Assembly (NCBI GenBank): GCA_050953725.1
Contig: JBMNNB010000003.1
Location: 800,902-864,901, forward strand
Direction of reading: 5' to 3'
Source of the DNA: DTU053 sp012520115
Lineage (GTDB): Bacteria; Bacillota; Clostridia; Oscillospirales; Acutalibacteraceae
DNA length: 64,000 nt
The notes under the pieces were generated by a model, which had not been told where the DNA came from, did not search any database, and saw only the letters and a program-made list of their open reading frames with translations. Shown one piece after another: positions 24,185 to 32,954 of the stretch; positions within the stretch are counted from its first letter, which is position 1; every line of letters begins with the position of its first letter. The translations under genes were made by a program, and so were the position numbers.

Positions 24185-24760
24185 CCACACACCCCGCCCG
24201 CCGCATACCGCCCACGCTGTCCCTCTCGCAGACCCGCCCGCCCTGCCGCCAAAGGTTTTCCCCGCCGCACCCCGCCCCGTCCGACGTGGGATTTCCGCAC
24301 CCTTGGCATAACTCTCACGCCGCACGCCGACGGTAAAAAAAGCTGGTTTCCCCGCCCCGCCCTCGGCACTCAAAACCCGCACTGCGCCCGACGTGGGATT
24401 CCGCCATGCCCCACCTGCCGAGCCGCCGCAGGTTTTCCCCTCCCGCCGCACGCCGACGGTAAAAAAAGCTGGTTTCCCCGCCCCGCCCTCGGCACTCAAA
24501 ACCCGCACTGCGCCCGACGTGGGATTCCGCCATGCCCCACCTGCCGAGCCGCCGCAGGTTTTCCCCTCCCGCCGCACGCCGACGGTAAAAAAGCTGGTTT
24601 CCCCGCCCCGCCCTCGGCACTCAAAACCCGCACTTCGCCAAGCCGCATACCGCCCACGCCCAACCTTCGCCCCGCACCCGCCGCCCCGTCAACCCTGCGC
24701 CCCTCGCTTCGGCACTCAGTTATCCGCCCCCTCGCATAATTCGACGGCATTTGCGCCCTA
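24185..24760. repeat. C-rich repeat island 3 with 126-bp tandem repeat
   Basis: Begins at the regulator stop codon. A 126-bp unit (gccgacggtaaaaaaagctgg at 24326, 24452 and 24578) is repeated two full times plus a diverged earlier copy and a partial later one. Since 126 is divisible by three, the minus strand keeps an open frame with repeats of a KPAFFTVGVRRE-type string. It lacks an SD and runs antisense into the regulator gene, so I do not call it coding. The island ends at the thrS promoter. Confidence 0.8.
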
Positions 24761-24789
24761 TTGACATAAGTTATTTTCGGGCATATAAT
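24761..24789 (+). promoter_or_regulatory. Promoter of thrS
   Basis: Consensus TTGACA (24761-24766), 17-base spacer, TATAAT (24784-24789). Confidence 0.88.
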
Positions 24790-24840
24790 TAAATTGTACC
24801 TAAGCGTATATTTTTTATATCAGGCACAACAATAATAAAG

Positions 24841-25068
24841 CTAAATCGTTGACGGAGAAGGCGATTTCACCCGGGCTTTCAAGAGAGTATCCGTTTGGTG
24901 CGAAGGATATACTGCCCCGAAAGCGCTACCACTCCCGAGAGCGGCCGAAAACCATTCGGATTAAGGTCGACGCTTGCCCCGTTAAGGCATAATGAGTGGC
25001 AGCCTTGCTGCAATACGGGTGGAACCGTGGAGCCTTGCTTCATCCCAGTTTTGGGGTGGAGTTTTTTT
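24841..25068 (+). promoter_or_regulatory. T-box riboswitch, threonine specific
   Basis: Stem I with an agagagtat (AG-bulge) region, specifier loop gcgctACCactcccgagag with the threonine codon ACC at 24928-24930, and the T-box acgggtggaaccgtgg at 25015-25030. The terminator is CATCCC (25041-25046) with GGGGTG (25053-25058) and seven T. Uncharged tRNA-Thr should stabilise the antiterminator and permit thrS expression. Confidence 0.92.
25041..25068 (+). terminator. T-box terminator hairpin
   Basis: CATCCC-agtttt-GGGGTG-gag followed by TTTTTTT. The 3' end of the T-box leader, conditional on tRNA charging. Confidence 0.85.
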
Positions 25069-25104
25069 GTTTGATTTATAAGCGTTTAGCGGAAAGGATA
25101 GATT

Positions 25105-27048
25105 ATGATTAAGCTTACATTAAAAGATGGTTCGATAAAAGAAGTACAAAGCGGCATCAGCGCAGAGGATGCTGTAAAGGAAATCAGCATGGGTCTGTAC
25201 AGAGCCGCCTGCGCCGTTAAGATTAACGGCGTTGTGCAGGACATCCGCACAGTCTTGAATGAGGACTGCGTCTTCGAGGTGCTGACCTTCGACGATGAGG
25301 AGGGCAAGAAGGCCTTCAGGCACACTGCCTCACACATACTCGCCCAGGCCGTAAAGCGCCTTTATCCTAAGGCAAAGCTTGCAATCGGTCCCTCGACTGA
25401 CACCGGCTTTTACTATGACATAGACATGCCCGTCGGCATCACCGCAGAGGACCTGCCCGCAATCGAGGCGGAGATGAAAAAGATAGTCAAGGAAAACCTG
25501 CCCATAGAGCGCTTTGAGCTGCCGCCCGACGAGTCTCTCAAATTCATGGAGGACAAGGGCGAAATCTATAAGGTTGAGCTGATTCAGGAACACGCTTCAA
25601 AGGGCGAGCCTATAAGCTTTTATAAGCAGGGCGAGTTCGCCGACCTTTGCGCCGGCCCCCACCTGCCCGAAACAGGCAGGGTCAAGGCCTTTAAGCTGAC
25701 GGCCCTCACAGGTGCATACTGGAGAGGTGACGCAAACAACAAGATGCTCAGCCGCATTTACGGCACGGCCTTTACAAAGCAGTCCGACCTTGACGAGTAC
25801 CTTGCCGCCGTTGAGGAGGCAAAGAAAAGGGACCACAACAAAATCGGCCGTGAGCTTGAGCTGTTCACGACCTCAGACATTATCGGTCAGGGACTCCCGA
25901 TTCTTTTACCTAAGGGCGCAAGGATAATCCAGATTTTGCAGCGCTTTGTGGAGGACGAGGAGCAGAAGCGTGGCTGGCTGCTGACAAAGACCCCCTTCAT
26001 GGCAAAGAGCAACCTCTACATGGTCTCCGGTCACTGGGACCATTACAGGGACGGTATGTTCGTCTTAGGCGACGAGGAAAAGGACGAGGAGGTCTTTGCC
26101 CTTCGCCCCATGACCTGCCCCTTCCAGTATCAGGCGTACCTGAACAGAGCCCGCTCATACAGGGATTTACCTTTAAGATATAACGAAACCTCCACCCTGT
26201 TCAGAAACGAGGCCAGCGGCGAGATGCACGGACTTATCAGGCTCAGGCAGTTCACCATCTCCGAAGGTCACCTTATGTGCACTCCCGAGCAGCTTGAGGA
26301 TGAGTTCAGGGGCTGCCTTGAGCTTGCAATCTTCATGCTCAAGACCCTGGGACTTTATGAGGATGTAAGCTACCGCTTCTCACAGTGGGACCCGAACGAC
26401 AGGGATAAGTATATAGGTACCGAGGAACAGTGGAACGAGGCTCAGGGCGTTATGGAGAAAATCCTCAACCACCTTGAGATACCCTACAAGGTCGGCATCG
26501 GCGAGGCTGCCTTCTACGGCCCGAAGCTGGACATTCAGATAAAAAATGTCCACGGCAAGGAGGACACGCTGATTACTATACAGATTGACCAGATGCTTGC
26601 CGAGAAATTCGGCATGGAGTATGTGGACAAGGACGGCTCCAAGAAGAACCCCTATATCATCCATAGGACATCAATAGGCTGCTACGAGCGCACGCTTGCA
26701 CTGCTGATTGAGAAGTACGCAGGCGCCTTCCCCGTATGGCTCGCTCCCGAGCAGGTAAGGGTCATCCCGATTGCAGACCGCCACTTCGAGGCCGCCGAAA
26801 AGGTCTTGGCAGAGCTTAAAAAGGCAGGACTAAGAGCCGAACTTGATACAAGGAGCGAAAAGCTCGGCTACAAGCTAAGGGACGCACAGCTTCAGAAGCT
26901 GCCCTATATGCTTGTAATCGGCGACAAGGAGGCCGAGGACGGCTCGGTCAGCGTCCGCAAGAGAGGCGAAGGCGATATCGGCGCAATGCCCTTCGAAGCC
27001 TTCAAGGAGCTTATTCTCAAAGAAGAAGCCGACAAAGTAATATGGTAA
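25105..27048 (+). CDS. thrS: Threonyl-tRNA synthetase
   Basis: 647 aa, full length. N-terminal TGS domain (LKDGSIKEVQSGISAEDAVK), editing domain with HTASHILAQAVKRLYP and FADLCAGPHLPETG, class II catalytic core with motif 2 RNEASGEMHGLIRLRQF and motif 3 IHRTSIGCYERTLALLIE, zinc ligands in MTCPFQ and later His residues, and an anticodon-binding end (PVWLAPEQVRVIPI). Charges tRNA-Thr and hydrolyses Ser-tRNA-Thr. Expression under the T-box upstream. Single-gene unit with bidirectional terminator. Confidence 0.97.
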   Translation: MIKLTLKDGSIKEVQSGISAEDAVKEISMGLYRAACAVKINGVVQDIRTVLNEDCVFEVLTFDDEEGKKAFRHTASHILAQAVKRLYPKAKLAIGPSTDTGFYYDIDMPVGITAEDLPAIEAEMKKIVKENLPIERFELPPDESLKFMEDKGEIYKVELIQEHASKGEPISFYKQGEFADLCAGPHLPETGRVKAFKLTALTGAYWRGDANNKMLSRIYGTAFTKQSDLDEYLAAVEEAKKRDHNKIGRELELFTTSDIIGQGLPILLPKGARIIQILQRFVEDEEQKRGWLLTKTPFMAKSNLYMVSGHWDHYRDGMFVLGDEEKDEEVFALRPMTCPFQYQAYLNRARSYRDLPLRYNETSTLFRNEASGEMHGLIRLRQFTISEGHLMCTPEQLEDEFRGCLELAIFMLKTLGLYEDVSYRFSQWDPNDRDKYIGTEEQWNEAQGVMEKILNHLEIPYKVGIGEAAFYGPKLDIQIKNVHGKEDTLITIQIDQMLAEKFGMEYVDKDGSKKNPYIIHRTSIGCYERTLALLIEKYAGAFPVWLAPEQVRVIPIADRHFEAAEKVLAELKKAGLRAELDTRSEKLGYKLRDAQLQKLPYMLVIGDKEAEDGSVSVRKRGEGDIGAMPFEAFKELILKEEADKVIW

Positions 27049-27054
27049 ATAAAA

Positions 27055-27091
27055 AGACCCTGAAAGCGTAAAGCCTTCAGGGTCTCTTTTT
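27055..27091. terminator. Bidirectional terminator thrS/pyk
   Basis: AGACCCTGAA (27055-27064) pairs with TTCAGGGTCT (27076-27085). T run CTTTTTG on the + side and TTTTTATTT on the minus side, serving both convergent genes. Confidence 0.88.
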
Positions 27092-27097
27092 GTCTGT

Positions 27098-28528
27098 TTA
27101 TACAACCTGTACCTTAATCATGTTCGTATTGCCGGGTACGCCCACGGGCACGCCTGCGGTTATGGCAACAATCTCGCCCTCTACCACAAGCCCCGCCTTC
27201 TTGGCCTCCTCAACTGCGTGGTCAAACAGCTCGTCGCTTGTCTTTTTTTCTTCGAGCAGTAGGGGAATCACGCCCCATGAGAGATTGAGCTGACGGCAGA
27301 TATGATTATAGGTGCTGCAGCCGATTATCGGACTGCCGGGACGGTATTTTGATATCATCCTTGCGGTTCTGCCGGACTTTGTAACCGTGATAATCGCCGC
27401 CGCACCCAGGTCAGTCGCCGTGGTGCAGGTTGCGTGTGAGATTGCATTTGAAATAGCGTCGGAGATATTGTCGGAGGCTATGTCGACCTCCCTTTCCTTA
27501 AAGCGCTTTGAGTAGTTAATGTCGCTTTCGGCCTTTTCAGCTATCCTTGCCATTGTCGCAACGGCCTCAACCGGGTATTTGCCCGCCGCCGTTTCGCCGG
27601 ACAGCATAACGGCGCTTGTGCCGTCATAAATGGCGTTCGCCACATCTGCGGCCTCCGCCCTTGTGGGACGGGGGTTGAACACCATGGACTCCAGCATCTG
27701 TGTTGCGGTTATGACCTGCTTGCCGGCGTTATAGGCCTTTTTTATTATCATTTTCTGAATGACAGGCACTTCCTCAAGGGGAAGCTCAACACCCAAATCA
27801 CCCCTGCCTATCATCACGCCGTTAGCGACCCTTATAATCTCGTCTATATTGTCAACGCCCTGACGGTTTTCGATTTTGGCTATTATGTTTATTCTGTTGC
27901 AGTTATGCTCCTGAAGGATGCGGCGGATTTCAAGCACATCCGAAGCCGAGCGGACGAATGAAGCGGCAATAAAGTCAAAGCCGTTCTGAATACCGAAGAT
28001 AATATCCGCCCTGTCACGCTTGCTGATATAGGGCATAGTCAGCTCGGCGTTAGGCACATTCACGCCCTTGTTGTCCTTTAATACCCCGCCGTTTTTTACG
28101 ATGCAGTATATGTCCTTGTCTGCGATTTTATCCACAACAAGCTCCACAAGTCCGTCGTCGAGCAGTATCGTGTCGCCCTTTTTAACGTCTCTGGACAAAT
28201 CGTGACCTATAACGGAAACCTGCGTTTCATCGCCTATAACAGCGTCGTGGCGCAGTACAAAACAGTCGCCGCTTTTCACGGTGACTTCTCTTTTCTGAAA
28301 TTTACCCAGCCTTATCTCCGGCCCCTTGGTGTCCAGTATTGTTGCGATGGGCAGGTTAAGCTCGGTTCTGAGCTTCACTACCTTCTCAAGCATTTTCGCA
28401 TGCCATTCGTGGTCTGAATGGGAGAAGTTAAAGCGGGCAACATTCATGCCGTTAAGCATCAATTGCCTTAAAACCTCTTCATCCTCCGTGGCAGGGCCTA
28501 AGGTGCAGACTATTTTGGTTCTTCTCAT
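27098..28528 (-). CDS. pyk: Pyruvate kinase
   Basis: 476 aa, the short form without the extra C-terminal phosphohistidine-like domain seen in Bacillus. Catalytic parts: NVARFNFSHSD, LDTKGPEIRLG (the Glu here is associated with K+ dependence), AKIENRQGVDNIDEI, MIGRGDLGVELP, TQMLESMVFNPRPTRAE. Allosteric C-domain contains TKSGRTARMISKYRP. Final glycolytic ATP-forming step. Monocistronic, own promoter. SD region is weak (aaaaggcgatgtttat). Confidence 0.97.
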   Translation of the reverse strand: MRRTKIVCTLGPATEDEEVLRQLMLNGMNVARFNFSHSDHEWHAKMLEKVVKLRTELNLPIATILDTKGPEIRLGKFQKREVTVKSGDCFVLRHDAVIGDETQVSVIGHDLSRDVKKGDTILLDDGLVELVVDKIADKDIYCIVKNGGVLKDNKGVNVPNAELTMPYISKRDRADIIFGIQNGFDFIAASFVRSASDVLEIRRILQEHNCNRINIIAKIENRQGVDNIDEIIRVANGVMIGRGDLGVELPLEEVPVIQKMIIKKAYNAGKQVITATQMLESMVFNPRPTRAEAADVANAIYDGTSAVMLSGETAAGKYPVEAVATMARIAEKAESDINYSKRFKEREVDIASDNISDAISNAISHATCTTATDLGAAAIITVTKSGRTARMISKYRPGSPIIGCSTYNHICRQLNLSWGVIPLLLEEKKTSDELFDHAVEEAKKAGLVVEGEIVAITAGVPVGVPGNTNMIKVQVV

Positions 28529-28576
28529 ATAAACATCGCCTTTTAAAAGAAATGAGTAAAAATCTTACCCCAAATT

Positions 28577-28604
28577 ATTATATACTATTTGATTAGTAAA
28601 TCAA
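28577..28604 (-). promoter_or_regulatory. Promoter of pyk
   Basis: Minus strand TTGATT (28604-28599), 16-base spacer, TATAAT (28582-28577). Confidence 0.65.
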
Positions 28605-28685
28605 GGGAGGAGCGATTTTTCGCTTTTTTGTTTCAAAGCTGCCGCTCTCAAGGCTTATTATTATGCACAGCGCCTTAAAAATTCC

Positions 28686-28715
28686 TTGAAGTTTTGGGCT
28701 TTAAGGGCTTATACT
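28686..28715 (+). promoter_or_regulatory. Promoter of nnr
   Basis: TTGAAG (28686-28691), 18-base spacer, TATACT (28710-28715). It predicts a leader under 20 bases that still includes the aaaaggagg SD. Confidence 0.45.
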
Positions 28716-28739
28716 GTCTATGAAAAGGAGGAATTCAGT

Positions 28740-30404
28740 ATGCTTGTTATGAATTCATCTCAGATAAGAAAAGCCGAGGAGGCCGCAGTAGAAAGGGGAG
28801 CCTCCTTTGAGGATATGATGCTGAAGGCCGGCAGGAACGCCGCAAAGGAGATACTTAACACATATAAGACAAGGCAGTCCGCCGTGATAGTCTGCGGCAA
28901 GGGCAAGAACGGCGGCGACGGCTTTGTAATAGCCGACAGCGTAAGACGAGAATTTGAAAAAGTAACCGTCATTCTTCCCCTCGGCGAGCCGACTGACGAG
29001 CTGGCGCAAAAAATGTTCTCAAAGCTTCAGTGCAGAAAGAATATAAATATAATTAATCTCAAAGATACCGACCCCGACAGCCTCATCTCAGTCAGAAACG
29101 AAATTCAAGAGGCAGGCGTCATAGTCGACGCAGTCTTCGGCATAGGCTTTTCCGGCAAAATCGAAGGAGTATTGGCGGAGCTTATTAACGAAATAAACGC
29201 TTCGCCCGCACCGATTGTCGCCATAGACATTCCCTCTGGGCTTTTAAGCGACAGCGGCTGTCTTACCGACCTTTGCGTCAAAGCCGACCTGACCCTTACC
29301 ATGTACGCCTTAAAGCCCGTGCATGTGCTGAAGCCCGCCGCAGACGAGTGCGGCTTTACAAGAATCATTGATATCGGCATAGGCGAGCCTGACGAAAGCA
29401 CCGCCGAATTTGCCTTCAAGACCGCCACACCATTAGAAGTAGCCTCAAAATTCAAAAAGCGCCCCCACGACTGCCACAAGGGTACCTTCGGAACGGTGCT
29501 CATTGTTGCGGGCAGCTACGAAATGCCCGGTGCGGCCGTCCTCTCGGCAAAGGCGGCCACGAGCCTCGGCGCAGGGCTTGTCATCTCCGCCTTCCCGGAC
29601 AAGGCCTACCCGGCAATAGCTTCCAAGCTGACAGAGCAGGTTTTATTGCCCCTGCCCTCTAATGAAAACGGCAGAATCAGTGCCGCCGCAGAGGAAAAGC
29701 TTCTCACCGCCCTCAAAAGAGCCGACGCACTGCTTATAGGTCCCGGCCTCGGAGTGGACTTCGACACCGAGACTATTGTAAACAAACTGCTTCTTTCAGC
29801 CGAAATTCCCATAGTTCTCGATGCGGATGGAATAAATGTAATTTCCAAAAATATAGATATATTGAAAGAAGTAAAGGCTCCCTTAGTCCTTACTCCTCAT
29901 CCCGGTGAGATGTCAAGACTCTGCAATGCCGATATTTGCTCGATAGTGTCTGATAAATCACTGACATCAAAATATTTCACAGATGACTATACGCCAACAC
30001 TCGTGCTGAAAGGCTCAAACACTGTGATAGCGGAGCGGGGCAGGCCGCAGTATATCAACAGCACCGGCAGCCCGTCACTTGCAAGAGCCGGCTCCGGCGA
30101 CCTGCTTTCGGGAATGACAGCCGCTCTGGCAGCAGGAGGGATGGACACGTTTGAGGCAGCCGTGTGTGCCGTATATATACATGGTATGGCAGGGGACAAT
30201 TCGGGGCTGCATTTCTCGGAAACAGCTGCAAATACGGAACTCACCTTATCATGTCTGCCTTTACTTCTTTCACGATTCTTGTGCAAAGTTGGTGCAGATG
30301 TTGATAAAGAAAACTATAAGCGCCTTTTTAATCCTTTTGACTATATGGACGCTGTCTGCCTGCAAAAAAGAAGATACGAAGAGCGTAAAAAAGCCCTCAG
30401 GTGA
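28740..30404 (+). CDS. nnr: Bifunctional NAD(P)HX epimerase/ADP-dependent dehydratase
   Basis: 554 aa from ATG 28740 (MLVMNSSQIRKAEEAAVERG), SD aaaaggaggaattcag; a start 18 codons earlier precedes the SD and is rejected. N-terminal epimerase domain (CGKGKNGGDGFVIADSVR, DAVFGIGFSGKI, VAIDIPSGL) and C-terminal ribokinase-like dehydratase (GTFGTVLIVAGSYEMPGAAV, LVLTPHPGEMSRL, ARAGSGDLLSGMTAALAAGG). Repairs hydrated NADH/NADPH. The final 35 residues run 107 bases into the next gene in another frame and look unlike the family end, so a late frameshift or read-past is possible. Confidence 0.9.
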   Translation: MLVMNSSQIRKAEEAAVERGASFEDMMLKAGRNAAKEILNTYKTRQSAVIVCGKGKNGGDGFVIADSVRREFEKVTVILPLGEPTDELAQKMFSKLQCRKNINIINLKDTDPDSLISVRNEIQEAGVIVDAVFGIGFSGKIEGVLAELINEINASPAPIVAIDIPSGLLSDSGCLTDLCVKADLTLTMYALKPVHVLKPAADECGFTRIIDIGIGEPDESTAEFAFKTATPLEVASKFKKRPHDCHKGTFGTVLIVAGSYEMPGAAVLSAKAATSLGAGLVISAFPDKAYPAIASKLTEQVLLPLPSNENGRISAAAEEKLLTALKRADALLIGPGLGVDFDTETIVNKLLLSAEIPIVLDADGINVISKNIDILKEVKAPLVLTPHPGEMSRLCNADICSIVSDKSLTSKYFTDDYTPTLVLKGSNTVIAERGRPQYINSTGSPSLARAGSGDLLSGMTAALAAGGMDTFEAAVCAVYIHGMAGDNSGLHFSETAANTELTLSCLPLLLSRFLCKVGADVDKENYKRLFNPFDYMDAVCLQKRRYEERKKALR

Positions 30405-30882
30405 AATGCTGTATTTTGGAGCGGATGTCAGCTTTACCTTCGGCGAAGCGAAAAGCGAAGCCAAAGTGCGGCACATCGGCTTTGAGCTGACGGAGTTTAA
30501 GTTCAGTAAGCCCGCCAGCATAAGCGGCATGGTTATAACAAGGACAGAGGATGCTTTCACCCTCGAATTTAACGGCATGAAGCAGAGTATCAGCGAGGGC
30601 AGACCATATAACGACAGCCCGGCGATTCTGCTGTCTGAGATTCTGGAAGCGATTCAGACAGGCGAGGGAAAGGCCTCAAAAAAGAGGGGCAAGGACGGAG
30701 AAGTCAGCGGAAAGGTCAGGGAACAGGAATTTACGATAGTAAGAGACAGCGAAAACAATATTCAGGAAATAACCTGCGAAGGGCTTTCCTTCAAGGCTGT
30801 ATTCACGAATTTCGTTAACCTCGAATCCGAAATCGGCGCCAATCCAATTACACCCACTGCAAACGCAAGCAACAGCGAATAA
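30298..30882 (+). CDS. Putative lipoprotein, unknown
   Basis: 194 aa if started at ATG 30298 (MLIKKTISAFLILLTIWTLS followed by ACKKED). That gives a clear lipobox LSAC and a typical type II signal, whereas the longer frame upstream has none. The mature part is hydrophilic with beta-rich stretches (EMLYFGADVSFTFGE, FTLEFNGMKQSISEG) and a conserved-looking ITCEGLSFKAVFTNF. No known domain. No good SD; it starts inside the 3' end of nnr, so expression may depend on translational coupling. Confidence 0.7.
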   Translation: MLIKKTISAFLILLTIWTLSACKKEDTKSVKKPSGEMLYFGADVSFTFGEAKSEAKVRHIGFELTEFKFSKPASISGMVITRTEDAFTLEFNGMKQSISEGRPYNDSPAILLSEILEAIQTGEGKASKKRGKDGEVSGKVREQEFTIVRDSENNIQEITCEGLSFKAVFTNFVNLESEIGANPITPTANASNSE

Positions 30883-30906
30883 ACATAATGCCAATACATA
30901 AACTCA

Positions 30907-30932
30907 AAGAGAGGCAAGACCTCTCTTTTTTA
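30907..30932 (+). terminator. Terminator after lipoprotein gene
   Basis: AAGAGAGG, caaga loop, CCTCTCTT, then a T run. Confidence 0.85.
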
Positions 30933-30939
30933 TTGCCCA

Positions 30940-31370
30940 ACAACGAACAACCCTGCGTGCCCCGCCGCCTCGGGATAGCACCCACCCAGCGAAGGGGAGC
31001 GCCAGCCCGCCGCTTGCCCCCACGCCCCGCCTTGCGCTCCTAACCACCCCGCCCGCCGTGTCGCAGCTTTTTTCGCCGCCCGCCACCCCGCCCCTGCCGT
31101 GTCGCAGCTTTTTTCGCCGCTCGCCACCCCTCATGCCGTTTGCACTTAACAGCCCGGCACCCTTAGTGAAATCCACCCCACCCCTGCGCTGCCAGCGGGA
31201 AAGACCCCCCAGTGCAGGGGAGCGGCCAGCACCCCGCTCCCGCCGCCGCCGGAGGGCAATCCGCCCACACCCCAGCGAAGGAGAGATGATAGTACCCCCA
31301 CACAGGCGGGAAAATGGACAGGCGCACGCTACACGGAGGCTATCTGGAGAGCGGCTGAAGCCTTGACTTG
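30940..31370. repeat. C-rich repeat island 4
   Basis: C-biased + strand following the terminator. Contains a tandem pair of ccgtgtcgcagcttttttcg (about 31056 and 31098) with similar flanks (cgccgc(c/t)cgccacccc). Open frames on both strands are low-complexity with no SD. No gene seen. Confidence 0.7.
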
Positions 31371-31464
31371 CCTACCTTTCACACAAAATTGTCTTATGTT
31401 TATTCCGGCAATTTATCTAAACATACGAAATTCCCAAAGCTGATAAGAAACTTACGGATTTCGG

Positions 31465-31493
31465 TTGACTTTCCTTCTTTAAAGGGCTATAAT
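31465..31493 (+). promoter_or_regulatory. Promoter of HMGL-family gene and gntR
   Basis: TTGACT (31465-31470), 17-base spacer, TATAAT (31488-31493). Confidence 0.82.
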
Positions 31494-31502
31494 ATTTGCA
31501 CT

Positions 31503-31522
31503 ATTGTATAACTGTATACAAT
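31503..31522. promoter_or_regulatory. Probable FCD-GntR operator
   Basis: ATTGTATA-ACTG-TATACAAT, perfect 8-base arms, overlapping or just after the transcription start. A further atacaataatacaa follows. FadR/FCD regulators often use TTGTATACAA-like sites, and one is encoded two genes on, so autoregulation is likely. Confidence 0.6.
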
Positions 31523-31557
31523 CATACAATAATACAACTCATTGAAAGGTGTTTATT

Positions 31558-32931
31558 ATGCTTGAGATCAGCAAGAATACGCATTTGCTCGAAAAGGACC
31601 CCTACAAGTACAGACTGCAGGAGGTTCCCGAGCCCGAGCTTTTCAGAGAAATCTACCCCTACACCGAGGTGCCGAGGGTAGTTTTCAACCACCGCAGGGT
31701 CGACCTTGCCATGCCTGAGGAGATATGGATAACCGACACATCCTTCAGAGACGGCCAGCAGTCCCAGGCTCCCTACAAGGTTGAGCACATGGTGGAGCTG
31801 TATAAGCTTATGCACAGGCTCGGCGGTGAGAAGGGCATAATTCGCCAGACTGAGTTCTTCATATACAGCGAGAATGACAGAAAAGCCATTGAAAAATGTA
31901 TGGAGCTGGGCTTTAAATTCCCCGAGATAACCACATGGATTCGTGCCAGCAAGAAGGATTTCGAGCTTGTCCGCAATATCGGCATTAAAGAGACGGGCAT
32001 CCTCGTATCCTGCTCCGACTACCACATTTTCAAGAAGCTGAAGATGTCCCGCTCTCAGGCCATGGACCACTATCTCTCTGTGGTCGCCGACGCCTTCGAT
32101 GCGGGAGTCGTCCCCCGCTGTCATTTTGAGGACATTACAAGGGCGGACTTCTACGGCTTTGTTGTACCCTTCGCAAACGCCCTCATGGATATGTCAAGAG
32201 AGGCCGGCATACCCGTAAAAATCAGGGTCTGCGATACTTTAGGCTACGGCATCCCCTATCCGGGAGTCGCCCTGCCCAGAAGCGTGCCGGGTATCATAAA
32301 CGGACTTCGCCACTATGCGGGAGTGCCCAGCGCACAGCTTGAATGGCACGGCCACAACGACTTCTACAAGGCAGTCGTAAATGCGGGTACTGCGTGGCTT
32401 TACGGAGCTTCCGCCGTCAACTGCTCGCTGCTCGGTATAGGCGAGAGGACGGGCAACGTACCCCTTGAAGCCATGGTTATGGAGTACATCTCCTTAAGAG
32501 GCACTACCGACGGCATGGACACCACCGCAATCACCGAAATTGCAAGATATTTCGAGGAAGAAATGGGCTATCAGATTCCTCCCATGACCCCCTTTGTGGG
32601 CAGGGACTTCAATCAGACAAGGGCGGGCATACACGCCGACGGACTGATGAAGGACGAGGAAATCTATAATATCTTTGACACAAAGGCCATTCTCAACCGT
32701 GGTGCAGGCGTGGCTGTTAACAACGCCTCAGGCCTTGCGGGTATTGCATATTGGATTAACGACAGGTATAATCTATCGGGGGACAGGGCAGTAACAAAGC
32801 AGAGCGAGCTTGTTATAAAAATCAAGGAATGGGTAGATCAGCAGTACAAGAGCGGCAGAGAAACCGTCATCAGCAACGACGAGCTTGAGGACTTGATTAA
32901 AGAGTACGCACCTGACCTCGCAGGCATTTAG
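31558..32931 (+). CDS. HMGL/isopropylmalate-synthase family acyl-CoA condensing enzyme, probable Re-citrate synthase
   Basis: 457 aa from ATG 31558 (MLEISKNTHLLEKDPYKYRL) with SD gaaaggtg. DRE-TIM barrel: TDTSFRDGQQSQAPYKVEHM, HFEDITRADFYGFVVPFANA, RVCDTLGYGIPYPG, metal-binding HGHNDFYKAV and GERTGNVPLEAM, AGIHADGL. It lacks the long C-terminal regulatory domain of true LeuA. The pattern resembles the clostridial group that includes Re-citrate synthase; isopropylmalate or homocitrate synthase is the alternative. Re-citrate synthase would feed 2-oxoglutarate and glutamate formation. Cotranscribed with the FCD-GntR gene 23 bases downstream. Confidence 0.75.
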   Translation: MLEISKNTHLLEKDPYKYRLQEVPEPELFREIYPYTEVPRVVFNHRRVDLAMPEEIWITDTSFRDGQQSQAPYKVEHMVELYKLMHRLGGEKGIIRQTEFFIYSENDRKAIEKCMELGFKFPEITTWIRASKKDFELVRNIGIKETGILVSCSDYHIFKKLKMSRSQAMDHYLSVVADAFDAGVVPRCHFEDITRADFYGFVVPFANALMDMSREAGIPVKIRVCDTLGYGIPYPGVALPRSVPGIINGLRHYAGVPSAQLEWHGHNDFYKAVVNAGTAWLYGASAVNCSLLGIGERTGNVPLEAMVMEYISLRGTTDGMDTTAITEIARYFEEEMGYQIPPMTPFVGRDFNQTRAGIHADGLMKDEEIYNIFDTKAILNRGAGVAVNNASGLAGIAYWINDRYNLSGDRAVTKQSELVIKIKEWVDQQYKSGRETVISNDELEDLIKEYAPDLAGI

Positions 32932-32954
32932 CAATATCCGAAAGGGGGTATAGT

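Noticed and set aside
24065..24577. Minus-strand repetitive frame antisense to the regulator end
   Set aside because: Kept open by the 126-base period; composition and lack of initiation signals argue against coding.
24330..24600. Possible CRISPR array
   Set aside because: Unit is 126 bases with no repeat/spacer distinction and no cas genes.
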